Shown piece by piece: positions 1 through 7,572 of a stretch of DNA of 64,000 nucleotides. Made by a program: the position numbers and the translations under genes. The notes under the pieces are model-generated. The model saw only the letters and a list, made by a program, of their open reading frames with translations, was not told the DNA's origin and made no database searches. The stretch covers positions 1-64,000 of the forward strand of contig JAICSO010000003.1 in assembly GCA_025936825.1 (NCBI GenBank), given 5' to 3'. The stretch's first letter is position 1. Each line of letters opens with the position of its first letter. This stretch comes from Terriglobales bacterium (lineage in GTDB: Bacteria > Acidobacteriota > Terriglobia > Terriglobales > Acidobacteriaceae).

Positions 1-597
1 CAGCAACGGCTGAAGAGCTGTTTGCAGTTCTGGACTCAAGCTCTCAGCTTTCTCCGGATTCATGTTGCGCACGTTGCAGCTGCGCAATCGTTCGCCGTAG
101 CTCTTGGCCAGTCCGCGAGCCGTGTTGACCAGACCCGTGCGTACACGCACCAGGCCGGCTCGCGCTCGAATCATCATCAGGTCGGCTTGTGCCTCGGCGC
201 TGCGATGCTTCACTGGACACAGCAACTGCGGATCGAATCCGGGCTAGTCGCGCCAGGGTCTGTGCATCCAGCCGGTCGTCTTTCTTCCGCTCTCTCCGAT
301 CAGCCGCACTTTGCGGGCATTCGCCACGATTACTTCGTGTCCCAACTGCCTCAGCAAGCGGCTGATCCAGGGTGAATGCGTCCCCGTTTCCAGTGCGATC
401 CGGCTGTGCGGCATTATCCCAAACACTTCGCGCAACGCTTTCATCGTCGTGCGCACTCGCTGCTCCAGTTGTATCTGTCCGGCTTCATCCAGCACGCAGT
501 ACCAGCTGTTGCGATCTCCCAGATCCAGTCCGATCGTCAGTTTCTGTTGCGAAATATTCCTGCTCTGCGTTGCCAGGGTGGTGCTAACCTTCTTCAT
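1..597 (-). pseudogene. IS110-family transposase, broken and truncated by window edge
   Basis: DEDD-type transposase of the IS110 family, which cuts and joins IS ends. The N-terminal motif GLDLGDRNSWYC (first catalytic Asp) and ALETGTHSPW (Glu) are readable. The DRLDAQ motif is present only in another frame: a one-base loss near 280 and a one-base gain near 234 leave a TAG stop at 244-246. Reading then returns to the first frame (FDPQLLCPVKHRSAEAQ...) and stays open to base 1. Start chosen at ATG 597 because AAGGAG lies about 8 bases upstream. The C-terminal serine-containing domain is outside the window. The gene as read cannot make full-length protein, unless the two indels are sequencing errors. 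Confidence 0.85.
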
Positions 598-598
598 T

Positions 599-675
599 GC
601 CGGTCTCCTTTTTATCTGTGCTTCGAGCACGTCGATAACTTGGGAGCGTACACCGCATCCCGTCCGGAGACCGGC
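599..675 (-). promoter_or_regulatory. Hairpin over the transposase ribosome-binding site
   Basis: A perfect 10-base inverted repeat (GGAGACCGGC at 666-675 on the plus strand, GCCGGTCTCC at 599-608) encloses about 57 bases. On the transposase strand the downstream arm contains the GGAG of its ribosome-binding site. The loop holds a smaller hairpin (GTGCT-CGA-AGCAC). It could hide the start site, or it could belong to the non-coding guide (bridge) RNA that IS110-group elements carry upstream of the transposase. The repeat is seen directly; both roles are inference. Confidence 0.5.
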
Positions 676-748
676 CTTCTCATCTCATCTGATAACGTAA
701 ATCAACTGCGCTGTAGCGGTAAACTCAAGCTGCAAAGGGGGACACTCG

Positions 749-1159
749 ATGAAAGTGTTCTTTGGCTTTGTCGTAGCCTTTCTGTCCGTTCTTCTGCCGG
801 TGGCCTCCAGCGCAAATAGCTGTACCGCCAAAAAACTCAAAGTCAGAAGTGTCTGCGGTATTGTTGTCGGTGGCGCCGGGGTGCCCATTATAGGGGCAAC
901 ACTCCAGCTCGTTTCTCCGAGCGGTGAAACTGTTTCGGGCAGGGTGTCAACCGGGAACGACGGAAGCTTTCACATCGACGGAGCACCTACAGGCGGCGTA
1001 TTTCTGTCCATTGAAGCGTCCCAGCACAATAGTGGCAAATGGCCCTTAAAGGTGACAGGGAGGACAGCAGCACAAACGTGTAAGAAGCCCCTTGTGGTGC
1101 ATTTGGCGGGATGCCTCGGTTGCGGCTGTGGCGATTGGGTCGGGTTTGGGAAGAAATGA
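749..1159 (+). CDS. Small secreted protein with carboxypeptidase-regulatory-like fold
   Basis: A 136-residue protein with a clear signal peptide (MKVFFGFVVAFLSVLLPVASS, cleavage probably after residues 20-22). The middle (GVPIIGATLQLVSP...TGNDGSFHIDGAPTGGVFLSIEA) has the pattern of a CarboxypepD_reg-like beta-sandwich, common in secreted acidobacterial proteins. The C-terminal part has several Cys (CLGCGCGDW) that could form disulfides. AAAGGGGG about 8 bases upstream supports ATG 749. Function unknown. It stands alone beside the IS110 remnant. Confidence 0.7.
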   Translation: MKVFFGFVVAFLSVLLPVASSANSCTAKKLKVRSVCGIVVGGAGVPIIGATLQLVSPSGETVSGRVSTGNDGSFHIDGAPTGGVFLSIEASQHNSGKWPLKVTGRTAAQTCKKPLVVHLAGCLGCGCGDWVGFGKK

Positions 1160-1206
1160 AGCTTACCCGGTGCGGCTGTCGTTAAATCCCCATATCACTC
1201 ATTGAC

Positions 1207-1935
1207 CTAAGAAGCGTCGATGCGGAACGTCATGAAGTATTGGCCGATAAAAGTCAGCTTGCCCCCTTTTGCGTAATAGTAGAGGTTCGCAACCATTGGT
1301 GGATTGGTACTGCTGGGCGCCGTGTTAGGCGTAAGACTCCAGCTCACGCACTGATTGTTGCTGACCGAATTGCAGGTGACGGACACAAGGCCAAACGTCG
1401 TCGGCGCAGGAATGCCTGCACAACCGGAGCAACCTGGCCCCATTCGCAGTTTGTACTTCGTCCCGTTCGCATTGAAATCCAGAATCATTCCGCAGTTGCC
1501 GCTTGATGTCAGGACGTTTTGAAAGTAAACCTGATTCCCACTCTGGTCGTAGCATCCACTCGCCAGTTCGACGTTCTGCCAGTACTGGCCCGGAGGAGGA
1601 CCTGCTGGTTGCGAACCATTAATGGCTTGATTGGGCGTTATATACATTGTGCGAATCGCCTGCGTTGTACTGCTCTGGCCGTAGAGATTGAATCTCAACA
1701 TTCCGCAGCTTATTAAAGTGATCAGAGAAGGATTCGAGGACTCGCTGTACTGCGCCTGGTTTGTCCCGTTAAAGTCGTCACTGCGTTCAAGAAGCAGTGT
1801 TCCGGTCGTATCGTAGTCGTAGATGGTCACGGTGACACCGTTGTTGGGCGGACAGGTAGATGTGCCTGGCTTGCCACCCCATGCAAACGTGCTGACACTA
1901 AGCAGAACCACAAGGACAACAAGAGTTTTTTTCAT
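1207..1935 (-). CDS. Secreted Cys-containing hypothetical protein
   Basis: A 242-residue protein beginning MKKTLVVLVVLLSVSTFAWG, a typical Sec signal peptide. The frame is open further upstream, but ATG 1935 is preceded by GGGAG at good spacing and the upstream part has no protein-like character. The mature part has scattered Cys (STCPPNN, LISCGMLRF, GPGCSGCAG, VTCNSVSNNQC), suggesting disulfides after export. I do not recognise a family. It is convergent with the secreted gene at 749-1159, about 47 bases away. Confidence 0.6.
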   Translation of the reverse strand: MKKTLVVLVVLLSVSTFAWGGKPGTSTCPPNNGVTVTIYDYDTTGTLLLERSDDFNGTNQAQYSESSNPSLITLISCGMLRFNLYGQSSTTQAIRTMYITPNQAINGSQPAGPPPGQYWQNVELASGCYDQSGNQVYFQNVLTSSGNCGMILDFNANGTKYKLRMGPGCSGCAGIPAPTTFGLVSVTCNSVSNNQCVSWSLTPNTAPSSTNPPMVANLYYYAKGGKLTFIGQYFMTFRIDAS

Positions 1936-2245
1936 TAATGTCTCCCACGAAACGGGATTCGGAAGTTGCAGTGCCCAACTATCGATCAGTTCAGCGAGAC
2001 AGGCAGTTTGCTGTATATAGTCCTGCCGAGTAGTGCTGGTCAATAGCCCGAAAGTTGTAAAAGCACGGGGCAGCCAGGCTGGCGATAAATCCTTTTTACA
2101 CTCATTGACCAGCCGCGCAGTCCGAAAACTCTCACTGACGTACAATCACCAGGAATACGGCAAGCCAGGGCACTCAAATATTTATGCATGCTGCTGTTGT
2201 GCACAAGCTTGGCAATCCGCCGCGGTGTGAGCAGTTTCCGGACCG

Positions 2246-3142
2246 GTGGCGGAGGGAAATGAAGTCGTCGTGCACGTTCTCGCAGCATCACTGAAACCCG
2301 TAGATAAACAGATAGCTGCCGGATCACACTACGCGAGCCCCCGGAATTTTCCGTTCATCTGTGGTTTGGATGGCGTCGGACGCCTGGAAAATGGCGAACG
2401 GGTTTTCTTCGGCGGCTGCCGCGCCCCCTACGGAGCGATGGCGCAACGCACGGTGGTCCCGAAAGCGTTCGTTTTCCCCATACCTGCCAACCTGAGCGAT
2501 GAAACTGCTGCCGCACTCCCAAACCCCGGAGTATCAGCGTGGCTTACTCTCACCTTTCGGGCAAAACTGCGGCCCGGAGAGAACGTCCTCATTCTCGGCG
2601 CGACAGGTGTCACAGGACAGTTGGCAGTGAAAATGGCAAAGCTCTTAGGCGCGGGCCGGGTGGTTGCCGCAGGACGCAACCAGCAAGTCCTTCAGTCCCT
2701 TTTGCAGACTGGAGCTGATGCAATCATTCAACTGGATGCGCCTACTGAGGACATCAAGGCATCGTTCGCGAGAGAAGCAGGGAAGTCCGGCTACCAGGTC
2801 GTAATCGATTACCTTTGGGGACCACCCACAGAAGCATTCCTTTCCGCGATAACGCATACTGGATTCGCTGCCATCGGAGCCGAAACTCGTCTCGTCCAGG
2901 TGGGAGAAAGCGCAGGTTCAACTATTACGCTGCCGGCAGCTGTGCTGCGCAGTACAGCGCTGTCAATTCTAGGTACGGCGGGCATTCCACCCAAAGACGT
3001 GCTCTTTGATGCACTGCAAAAAGTAATCTCCCATGGCGCTGAGGGCGACTTTCATCTATCCACACAACGGGTGCCATTGTCGGAAGTGGAAAGCGCGTGG
3101 GAGCATAGCGGGTCGGGCTCTCGTATCGTGATCGTCCCTTAG
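2246..3142 (+). CDS. Zinc-independent MDR alcohol dehydrogenase/quinone oxidoreductase, 5' end frameshifted
   Basis: NADPH-dependent medium-chain reductase of the quinone oxidoreductase type. The nucleotide-binding stretch NVLILGATGVTGQLAVKMAK is intact, and the Cys/His zinc ligands of classical alcohol dehydrogenases are absent. The frame opens at GTG 2246, just inside the usual N-terminal fold. The missing first strand is encoded upstream in another frame from ATG 2184 (MHAAVVHKLGNPPRCEQFPD) and would join after restoring one C near 2243. So the true gene is probably 2184-3142 with one base lost. As read, the protein lacks about 20 N-terminal residues and may be unstable. The physiological substrate is unknown. 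Confidence 0.75.
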   Translation: MAEGNEVVVHVLAASLKPVDKQIAAGSHYASPRNFPFICGLDGVGRLENGERVFFGGCRAPYGAMAQRTVVPKAFVFPIPANLSDETAAALPNPGVSAWLTLTFRAKLRPGENVLILGATGVTGQLAVKMAKLLGAGRVVAAGRNQQVLQSLLQTGADAIIQLDAPTEDIKASFAREAGKSGYQVVIDYLWGPPTEAFLSAITHTGFAAIGAETRLVQVGESAGSTITLPAAVLRSTALSILGTAGIPPKDVLFDALQKVISHGAEGDFHLSTQRVPLSEVESAWEHSGSGSRIVIVP

Positions 3143-3167
3143 CTGCAATTGCTCATCTGGCCGCTGT

Positions 3168-4442
3168 TCAGCAGGCCAGTTGTTCTCGCGTCAGCTTCAG
3201 CCCGTTAAGATTTCCAAGAATCGTGACCGCAATGTTGTCAGTCTGGAAGAAAGTATTGGCGAGGGTCTGTAATTCTTCGGCAGTCACTGCTTCGATTTTT
3301 TCAATGAGTTCGTCTAATCCGTAGAAGCGGTCAAAGTACATTTCCTGCCGCGCGAGATTCGACATCCGCGCCGTGGAAGACTCGAGCGATAACATCAGGC
3401 TGCCCTTGAGCTGGTCTTTGGCCCGGCGCAATTCGTCTGCAGGTACGACCTCTGCTTTCAGCTTGCGGAACTCCGAAACGATCGACTCAACGACTTTTGT
3501 CGCTGTAGTCCGTGACGTCCCCGCATAGACCGAGAGACAACCAGTATCGCGATACGGATTCAGATCGCTATAGATCGCATACGCGAGCCCTTGGCGCTCG
3601 CGAATGTTCTGGAACAAGCGCGAACTCATTCCCCCGCCGAGCAGCGTGTTCAGAATGTAGGACGTATGCCGCTTCTCATGCGTGATCGGGTACGAGGGCA
3701 CTCCCACGCAGATCTGGACCTGCTCCAGCGATTTCTTGTTTCGCAGTATGATCTTGGGCACGATTGTCGGGGCCGAACTATGGAAGCCATTGCTAACCGG
3801 CTTCATGCCTTGGAAGTACTTATTCACGAGCTCTACAAAGTGCTCGTGCTTTAAATGTCCGGCGGCGGTGATGATGAAGTTCCCCGGCGAAAACCGCTGT
3901 TGATAAAAATCAAGAACTGGCGGGCGCTCAAATCGCCGTACAGTGTCGCGTGTTCCAAGGATGGGGCGTCCTAACGGATGATCCTTCCAAAAATTCTGAG
4001 TGAAGATTTCATGAACGAGGTAGTCGGGATTGTCCTCGTCCATCTTGATCTCTTCGAGAATCACGCCGCGCTCGCGCGTGATGTCCTGATCATCAAAGAT
4101 AGGATTCAGCACCAGATCGCCCAAAACGTCGAGCGCAATAGGGAGATGTTCATCCAGAACTTTGATGCTGAAGCTGATGCACTCTTTCGCGGTGAAGGCA
4201 TCAATGTTACCGCCGATCGAATCCACCTGACGAGCAATGCCTTCTGCCGTGCGGTTCTGGGTTCCCTTGAACACCATGTGCTCGACAAAGTGCGAGATCC
4301 CATTCCATTCTTTGTCTTCGTCGCGCGAACCGGTCTTCACCCAAATGCCGATGGAAACCGAGCGGATGTGCTCCATTTCCTCGGTGATCACTGCCAGTCC
4401 ATTGGGCAGCACCTCGCGCCGGATGTTGCGGCCTTCATCCAT
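3168..4442 (-). CDS. M16-family zinc metallopeptidase (processing-peptidase-like)
   Basis: Inverzincin peptidase related to mitochondrial processing peptidase beta and bacterial PqqL/YmxG-like enzymes. The inverted zinc motif HFVEH lies at residues 51-55 from ATG 4442, and the third ligand Glu is in ERGVILEEIKMDED about 75 residues later. The C-terminal M16 half (GGGMSSRLFQNIRERQGLAYAIYS) is present, so this is a single-chain two-domain protein of normal length. No signal peptide is seen from ATG 4442, so it is likely cytoplasmic. A TTG start at 4499 would add 19 residues; ATG 4442 begins directly before the conserved RREVLPNGL and is preferred. It is divergent from rlmN. Confidence 0.88.
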   Translation of the reverse strand: MDEGRNIRREVLPNGLAVITEEMEHIRSVSIGIWVKTGSRDEDKEWNGISHFVEHMVFKGTQNRTAEGIARQVDSIGGNIDAFTAKECISFSIKVLDEHLPIALDVLGDLVLNPIFDDQDITRERGVILEEIKMDEDNPDYLVHEIFTQNFWKDHPLGRPILGTRDTVRRFERPPVLDFYQQRFSPGNFIITAAGHLKHEHFVELVNKYFQGMKPVSNGFHSSAPTIVPKIILRNKKSLEQVQICVGVPSYPITHEKRHTSYILNTLLGGGMSSRLFQNIRERQGLAYAIYSDLNPYRDTGCLSVYAGTSRTTATKVVESIVSEFRKLKAEVVPADELRRAKDQLKGSLMLSLESSTARMSNLARQEMYFDRFYGLDELIEKIEAVTAEELQTLANTFFQTDNIAVTILGNLNGLKLTREQLAC

Positions 4443-4600
4443 AACTTTATTGTCACACACTCGATCAGGCAATGGCGGAGCCAAGCTAAGTGATGGCAAG
4501 TACTTAACTTAGCGAGTCGAACCCGGATGTTTTCAACATCGGATTTCTTTTAGAATGAAAACTCGCCGGGGCTAGACGACCTCTCGAACCATTTAGATGC

Positions 4601-5704
4601 ATGAATTCACAACCACAAAAAAGTCTTTTCGGCCTTGATGCTCAAGAACTTACAGAGCTCGTGGAGGTCTCTGGCGAGCCCTCCTATCGGGGTCGCCAAC
4701 TGTTTCAGGCGCTCTATCGAGAGCGTGTCAGCTCTGCGGAGCAGATCACGACGTTGCCCAAGGATCTTCGAGCGACTCTCTCGGAACAGGGGTTCGCGCT
4801 GGGACTTCCCACCATTGACGCGAAGTTCAGTTCCAGTGACGGAACCATTCGTTATCTTATTCGACTCCAGGACGGGGAGACGATCGAGACGGTCTGGATG
4901 CCGGAAGGCGATGATGGCGAATCTGGCGATGGTAGTGACGCAGATGCAGGGCCGTCTTGGCGTCGCGCTACGATTTGTGTCTCCAGCCAGGTCGGTTGCG
5001 CGGTGAATTGCCAGTTCTGCCTGACCGCTCTGCTTGGCGTGAAGCGCAATCTCACGGCTGGAGAGATTGCTGGACAAGTTGTGACGGTTCTGCGGGAGCG
5101 CGGTGTCCCTCCACCACTGGAGCGTGTGAATGTCGTGTTCATGGGGATGGGCGAGCCACTTCTGAATTACGACAATTTCGTGAAGGCCGTTCGTCTGCTG
5201 GTGGAAGGAGTTGGCATTCCCGAGTCGCGCATGACAGTTTCAACCGCGGGCATCATTCCGCGAGTTTACGACCTGGGACAAGAGCCGATCCGCCCGAAGT
5301 TGGCTATTTCGCTAACTGCCCCGAACGACGAGCTTCGGACTCGTCTGATGCCTATTAACAAGAAGTGGCATGTTGAAGCGCTAATTGCCGCGGCTCGGGC
5401 GTTTCCTCTGCGCAATCGCGAAAAGCTGACATTCGAATATGTGCTGTTGCGCAACGTGAATGACTCACCAGAACAGGCGAGAGAACTAGCTGAACTTCTG
5501 CGTGGCGTACGCGCGAAGGTCAACCTGATTGCCTGGAACTCGGGACCCGGGTTGGAATTTGAAACTCCGGAGCAGCGAAGCGTGGAAACGTTCCAGGAAA
5601 TTCTGATTGCCGCCGGAATTCCTGCATTCCTGCGGAAGCCGCGCGGGCGTGACATATACGCCGCCTGTGGACAGTTGAAGCGAACCGTTGAACTCAGAGC
5701 TTGA
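4601..5704 (+). CDS. rlmN: Dual-specificity rRNA/tRNA (adenine-C2)-methyltransferase RlmN
   Basis: Radical SAM enzyme that methylates C2 of A2503 in 23S rRNA (and A37 of some tRNAs) through a methyl-cysteine intermediate. The 4Fe-4S motif CAVNCQFC is at residues 133-140. The methyl-carrying Cys pair is C126 (TICVSSQVGC) and C356 (YAACGQL). The motif GMGEPLLNYDN and the length of 367 residues fit the family. An unusual acidic loop rich in Asp, Gly and Ser lies at residues 102-118, just before the catalytic core. Its 3' end overlaps the convergent kinase gene by 11 bases. Confidence 0.96.
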   Translation: MNSQPQKSLFGLDAQELTELVEVSGEPSYRGRQLFQALYRERVSSAEQITTLPKDLRATLSEQGFALGLPTIDAKFSSSDGTIRYLIRLQDGETIETVWMPEGDDGESGDGSDADAGPSWRRATICVSSQVGCAVNCQFCLTALLGVKRNLTAGEIAGQVVTVLRERGVPPPLERVNVVFMGMGEPLLNYDNFVKAVRLLVEGVGIPESRMTVSTAGIIPRVYDLGQEPIRPKLAISLTAPNDELRTRLMPINKKWHVEALIAAARAFPLRNREKLTFEYVLLRNVNDSPEQARELAELLRGVRAKVNLIAWNSGPGLEFETPEQRSVETFQEILIAAGIPAFLRKPRGRDIYAACGQLKRTVELRA

Positions 5705-7445
5705 CGGCGTGGGCTTGTGCTTTGGTTTCTTCTCTCGTTTGCGCTGCGGGCATTTCCACCACGAAGCACGCCCCGCCATCTTCACGGTTGTGGCAACTGA
5801 TCTTGCCACCGTGTTCCTGCATGATTCCGTAGCACATGCTCAAGCCCAGGCCAGTACCTTGTCCAACCGGACGAGTCGTGTAGAACGGATCAAAGACTCT
5901 GGCGGGTTCTTTGATTCCGGGGCCATTGTCAGCAAACTCCACTCGCACCGTGCCATCGACCGCAGAGCTTTGAATGGATATCGTGCCCCCATGTTTTTCT
6001 GCTATGGCATGCGCTGCGTTGCTGATGATCTGAATGAATACTTTCAATAATTGGTTCGAATCGCCTCGCACGCTCGGCAGAGATTTATCGAGTTCTGTCG
6101 TGTATTGCGCATTAGCAGCTTGCAACTGCGTACGACAGAGCTTGAGTGCGGTCTCGACGACAAGGTTCACGTCCACTGAGGATTTGCTCGTGGGCACTTG
6201 CTTGGCAAAACTGAGCAAGCTTCCCACGAGCGACCGGATCCGCTTTGCCTGATGGGAAATCTTGTCGGAAAGCGCCCGTTGTTCGTTGTTTAACTCTGTA
6301 CCTGACAACAACTCCGAATATCCCAGCATCGCCGTCAGTGGGTTGTTCAGTTCATGAGCAGCGCCGCCGACGAGATTGCCAAGCGACGCCAGCTTCTCCG
6401 ACTGAATCAGCTGCGCCTGCAACAGTTGCAGGTCTTGAAAAGATTGCCGTGACGAGCGCAGCAACTGGATCAATTCAATATCCAAAAAGTGCTGCTTGAT
6501 GAAAACCAGCCCACCCATCAAGACGATCGCGCCCAGTGTTAAGACAACACGGAAATTACGCACCGGTCCTGGCAGTTCGCGATTGAAGTAAGCCAGCCAG
6601 GCGAAGATCGGCAAAGAGAACACAGCCACCATGCCCAGTCGTGCTGCCCACACCCCGCGTGGCAAGGTCTTTTGAGAGGCGGCCTGTTGCGGCGAGGACT
6701 TCAAGGCCAGCAAACCCGGAACCGTCATCCAGGCCATCGAGAGAACGAGGGGAAAATCGTAAATACTTCCTGAGTAGTAGTTGTGATTCAACTCCGAGTT
6801 GGCGACGAACGAGCCGACGGAGTAGAGGAGATTTGCTCCCAACCAATGTCCGTAGATTTGTTTCCACAGGCCGGATGCTCGGAACCAGAAAATGGCCAGC
6901 GTTAACAGGAAAGCAATCTTCTCGACCAGGTAAGCCGAGTTCAAATTGTGGGAGTAGGCTGCTTCATTCTGCTGCACGTACTGCCAGGGGATCACCGTGA
7001 AGACGTAGAAATAAATCCACCAAAACATCAGCAGGACAAAATCAAGGGATCCTAGGCGTAGTTCCCGTTCGTCCTGCTCGACATTCGGTTGGACCGCCAA
7101 AGCCGCCATCATCGGCACGAAATGCAAAAACACTATTGCATCGCCGGCAAATACGCCTGGAACCTCGCGTTTTTGAACGACTTCGATGTAGGTCCAAAGA
7201 ATCTGGTAGCAGAGCCAACTGCTGAGCCCTAAGCCCATCAGAGCCCAAAAAAGTCGTAAGCGTCCTGTGCTTTGAATCAGGACAGGTACGCAGGAGAACG
7301 TCACACAAAGCAACAGCCCACACTGGATGATGTCGCTTGCCGCGCTGAGCGCAAACCCCCTCTTTGGCAACAAGATAGAGGCCAGCGCCTGCGCCAGAAC
7401 CAAACCGGCGACACCAAATGCCCAAAATTGCGACCGCCTGGACAT
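5694..7445 (-). CDS. Membrane sensor histidine kinase (NtrB-like core)
   Basis: A 583-residue kinase. The first ~330 residues are a run of hydrophobic helices, probably eight or more, with no obvious periplasmic domain. The kinase core follows: H-box AAHELNNPLTAMLGYSELL, N-box IQIISNAAHAIAEKHGG, G1 DNGPGIKEP and G2 GQGTGLGLS. No response regulator is adjacent on this strand. It starts back to back with the kinase at about 7573, so the two may share a control region (7446-7572). The signal is unknown; an integral-membrane sensor domain suggests a membrane-associated cue. Confidence 0.9.
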   Translation of the reverse strand: MSRRSQFWAFGVAGLVLAQALASILLPKRGFALSAASDIIQCGLLLCVTFSCVPVLIQSTGRLRLFWALMGLGLSSWLCYQILWTYIEVVQKREVPGVFAGDAIVFLHFVPMMAALAVQPNVEQDERELRLGSLDFVLLMFWWIYFYVFTVIPWQYVQQNEAAYSHNLNSAYLVEKIAFLLTLAIFWFRASGLWKQIYGHWLGANLLYSVGSFVANSELNHNYYSGSIYDFPLVLSMAWMTVPGLLALKSSPQQAASQKTLPRGVWAARLGMVAVFSLPIFAWLAYFNRELPGPVRNFRVVLTLGAIVLMGGLVFIKQHFLDIELIQLLRSSRQSFQDLQLLQAQLIQSEKLASLGNLVGGAAHELNNPLTAMLGYSELLSGTELNNEQRALSDKISHQAKRIRSLVGSLLSFAKQVPTSKSSVDVNLVVETALKLCRTQLQAANAQYTTELDKSLPSVRGDSNQLLKVFIQIISNAAHAIAEKHGGTISIQSSAVDGTVRVEFADNGPGIKEPARVFDPFYTTRPVGQGTGLGLSMCYGIMQEHGGKISCHNREDGGACFVVEMPAAQTREETKAQAHAVKL

Positions 7446-7462
7446 AGACTCTACATTCTAGA

Positions 7463-7491
7463 TTGACAGTGTTCTAAGACAATGGTTACTT
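7463..7491 (+). promoter_or_regulatory. Candidate sigma70-type promoter
   Basis: TTGACA at 7463-7468, a 17-base spacer, then TTACTT at 7486-7491. It lies in the divergent spacer and points toward the kinase gene that starts near 7573. The -35 box is perfect and the -10 box is poor. Confidence 0.3.
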
Positions 7492-7572
7492 CGGTAATCT
7501 GTCTGACTCTCCGGCAATCCTTGTAGCCGGGTGGCTTGCTTGTCGGCGACATACCGCCTACCATCGATTTTC

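Noticed and set aside
22-375. Plus-strand open frame over the IS110 remnant
   Set aside because: It is antisense to a clear transposase reading and has no family-like content.
4515-4560. tRNA-like or selenocysteine-like hairpin upstream of rlmN
   Set aside because: Only one short stem (CGGATGT with ACATCGG) is present; no cloverleaf arms or anticodon loop.
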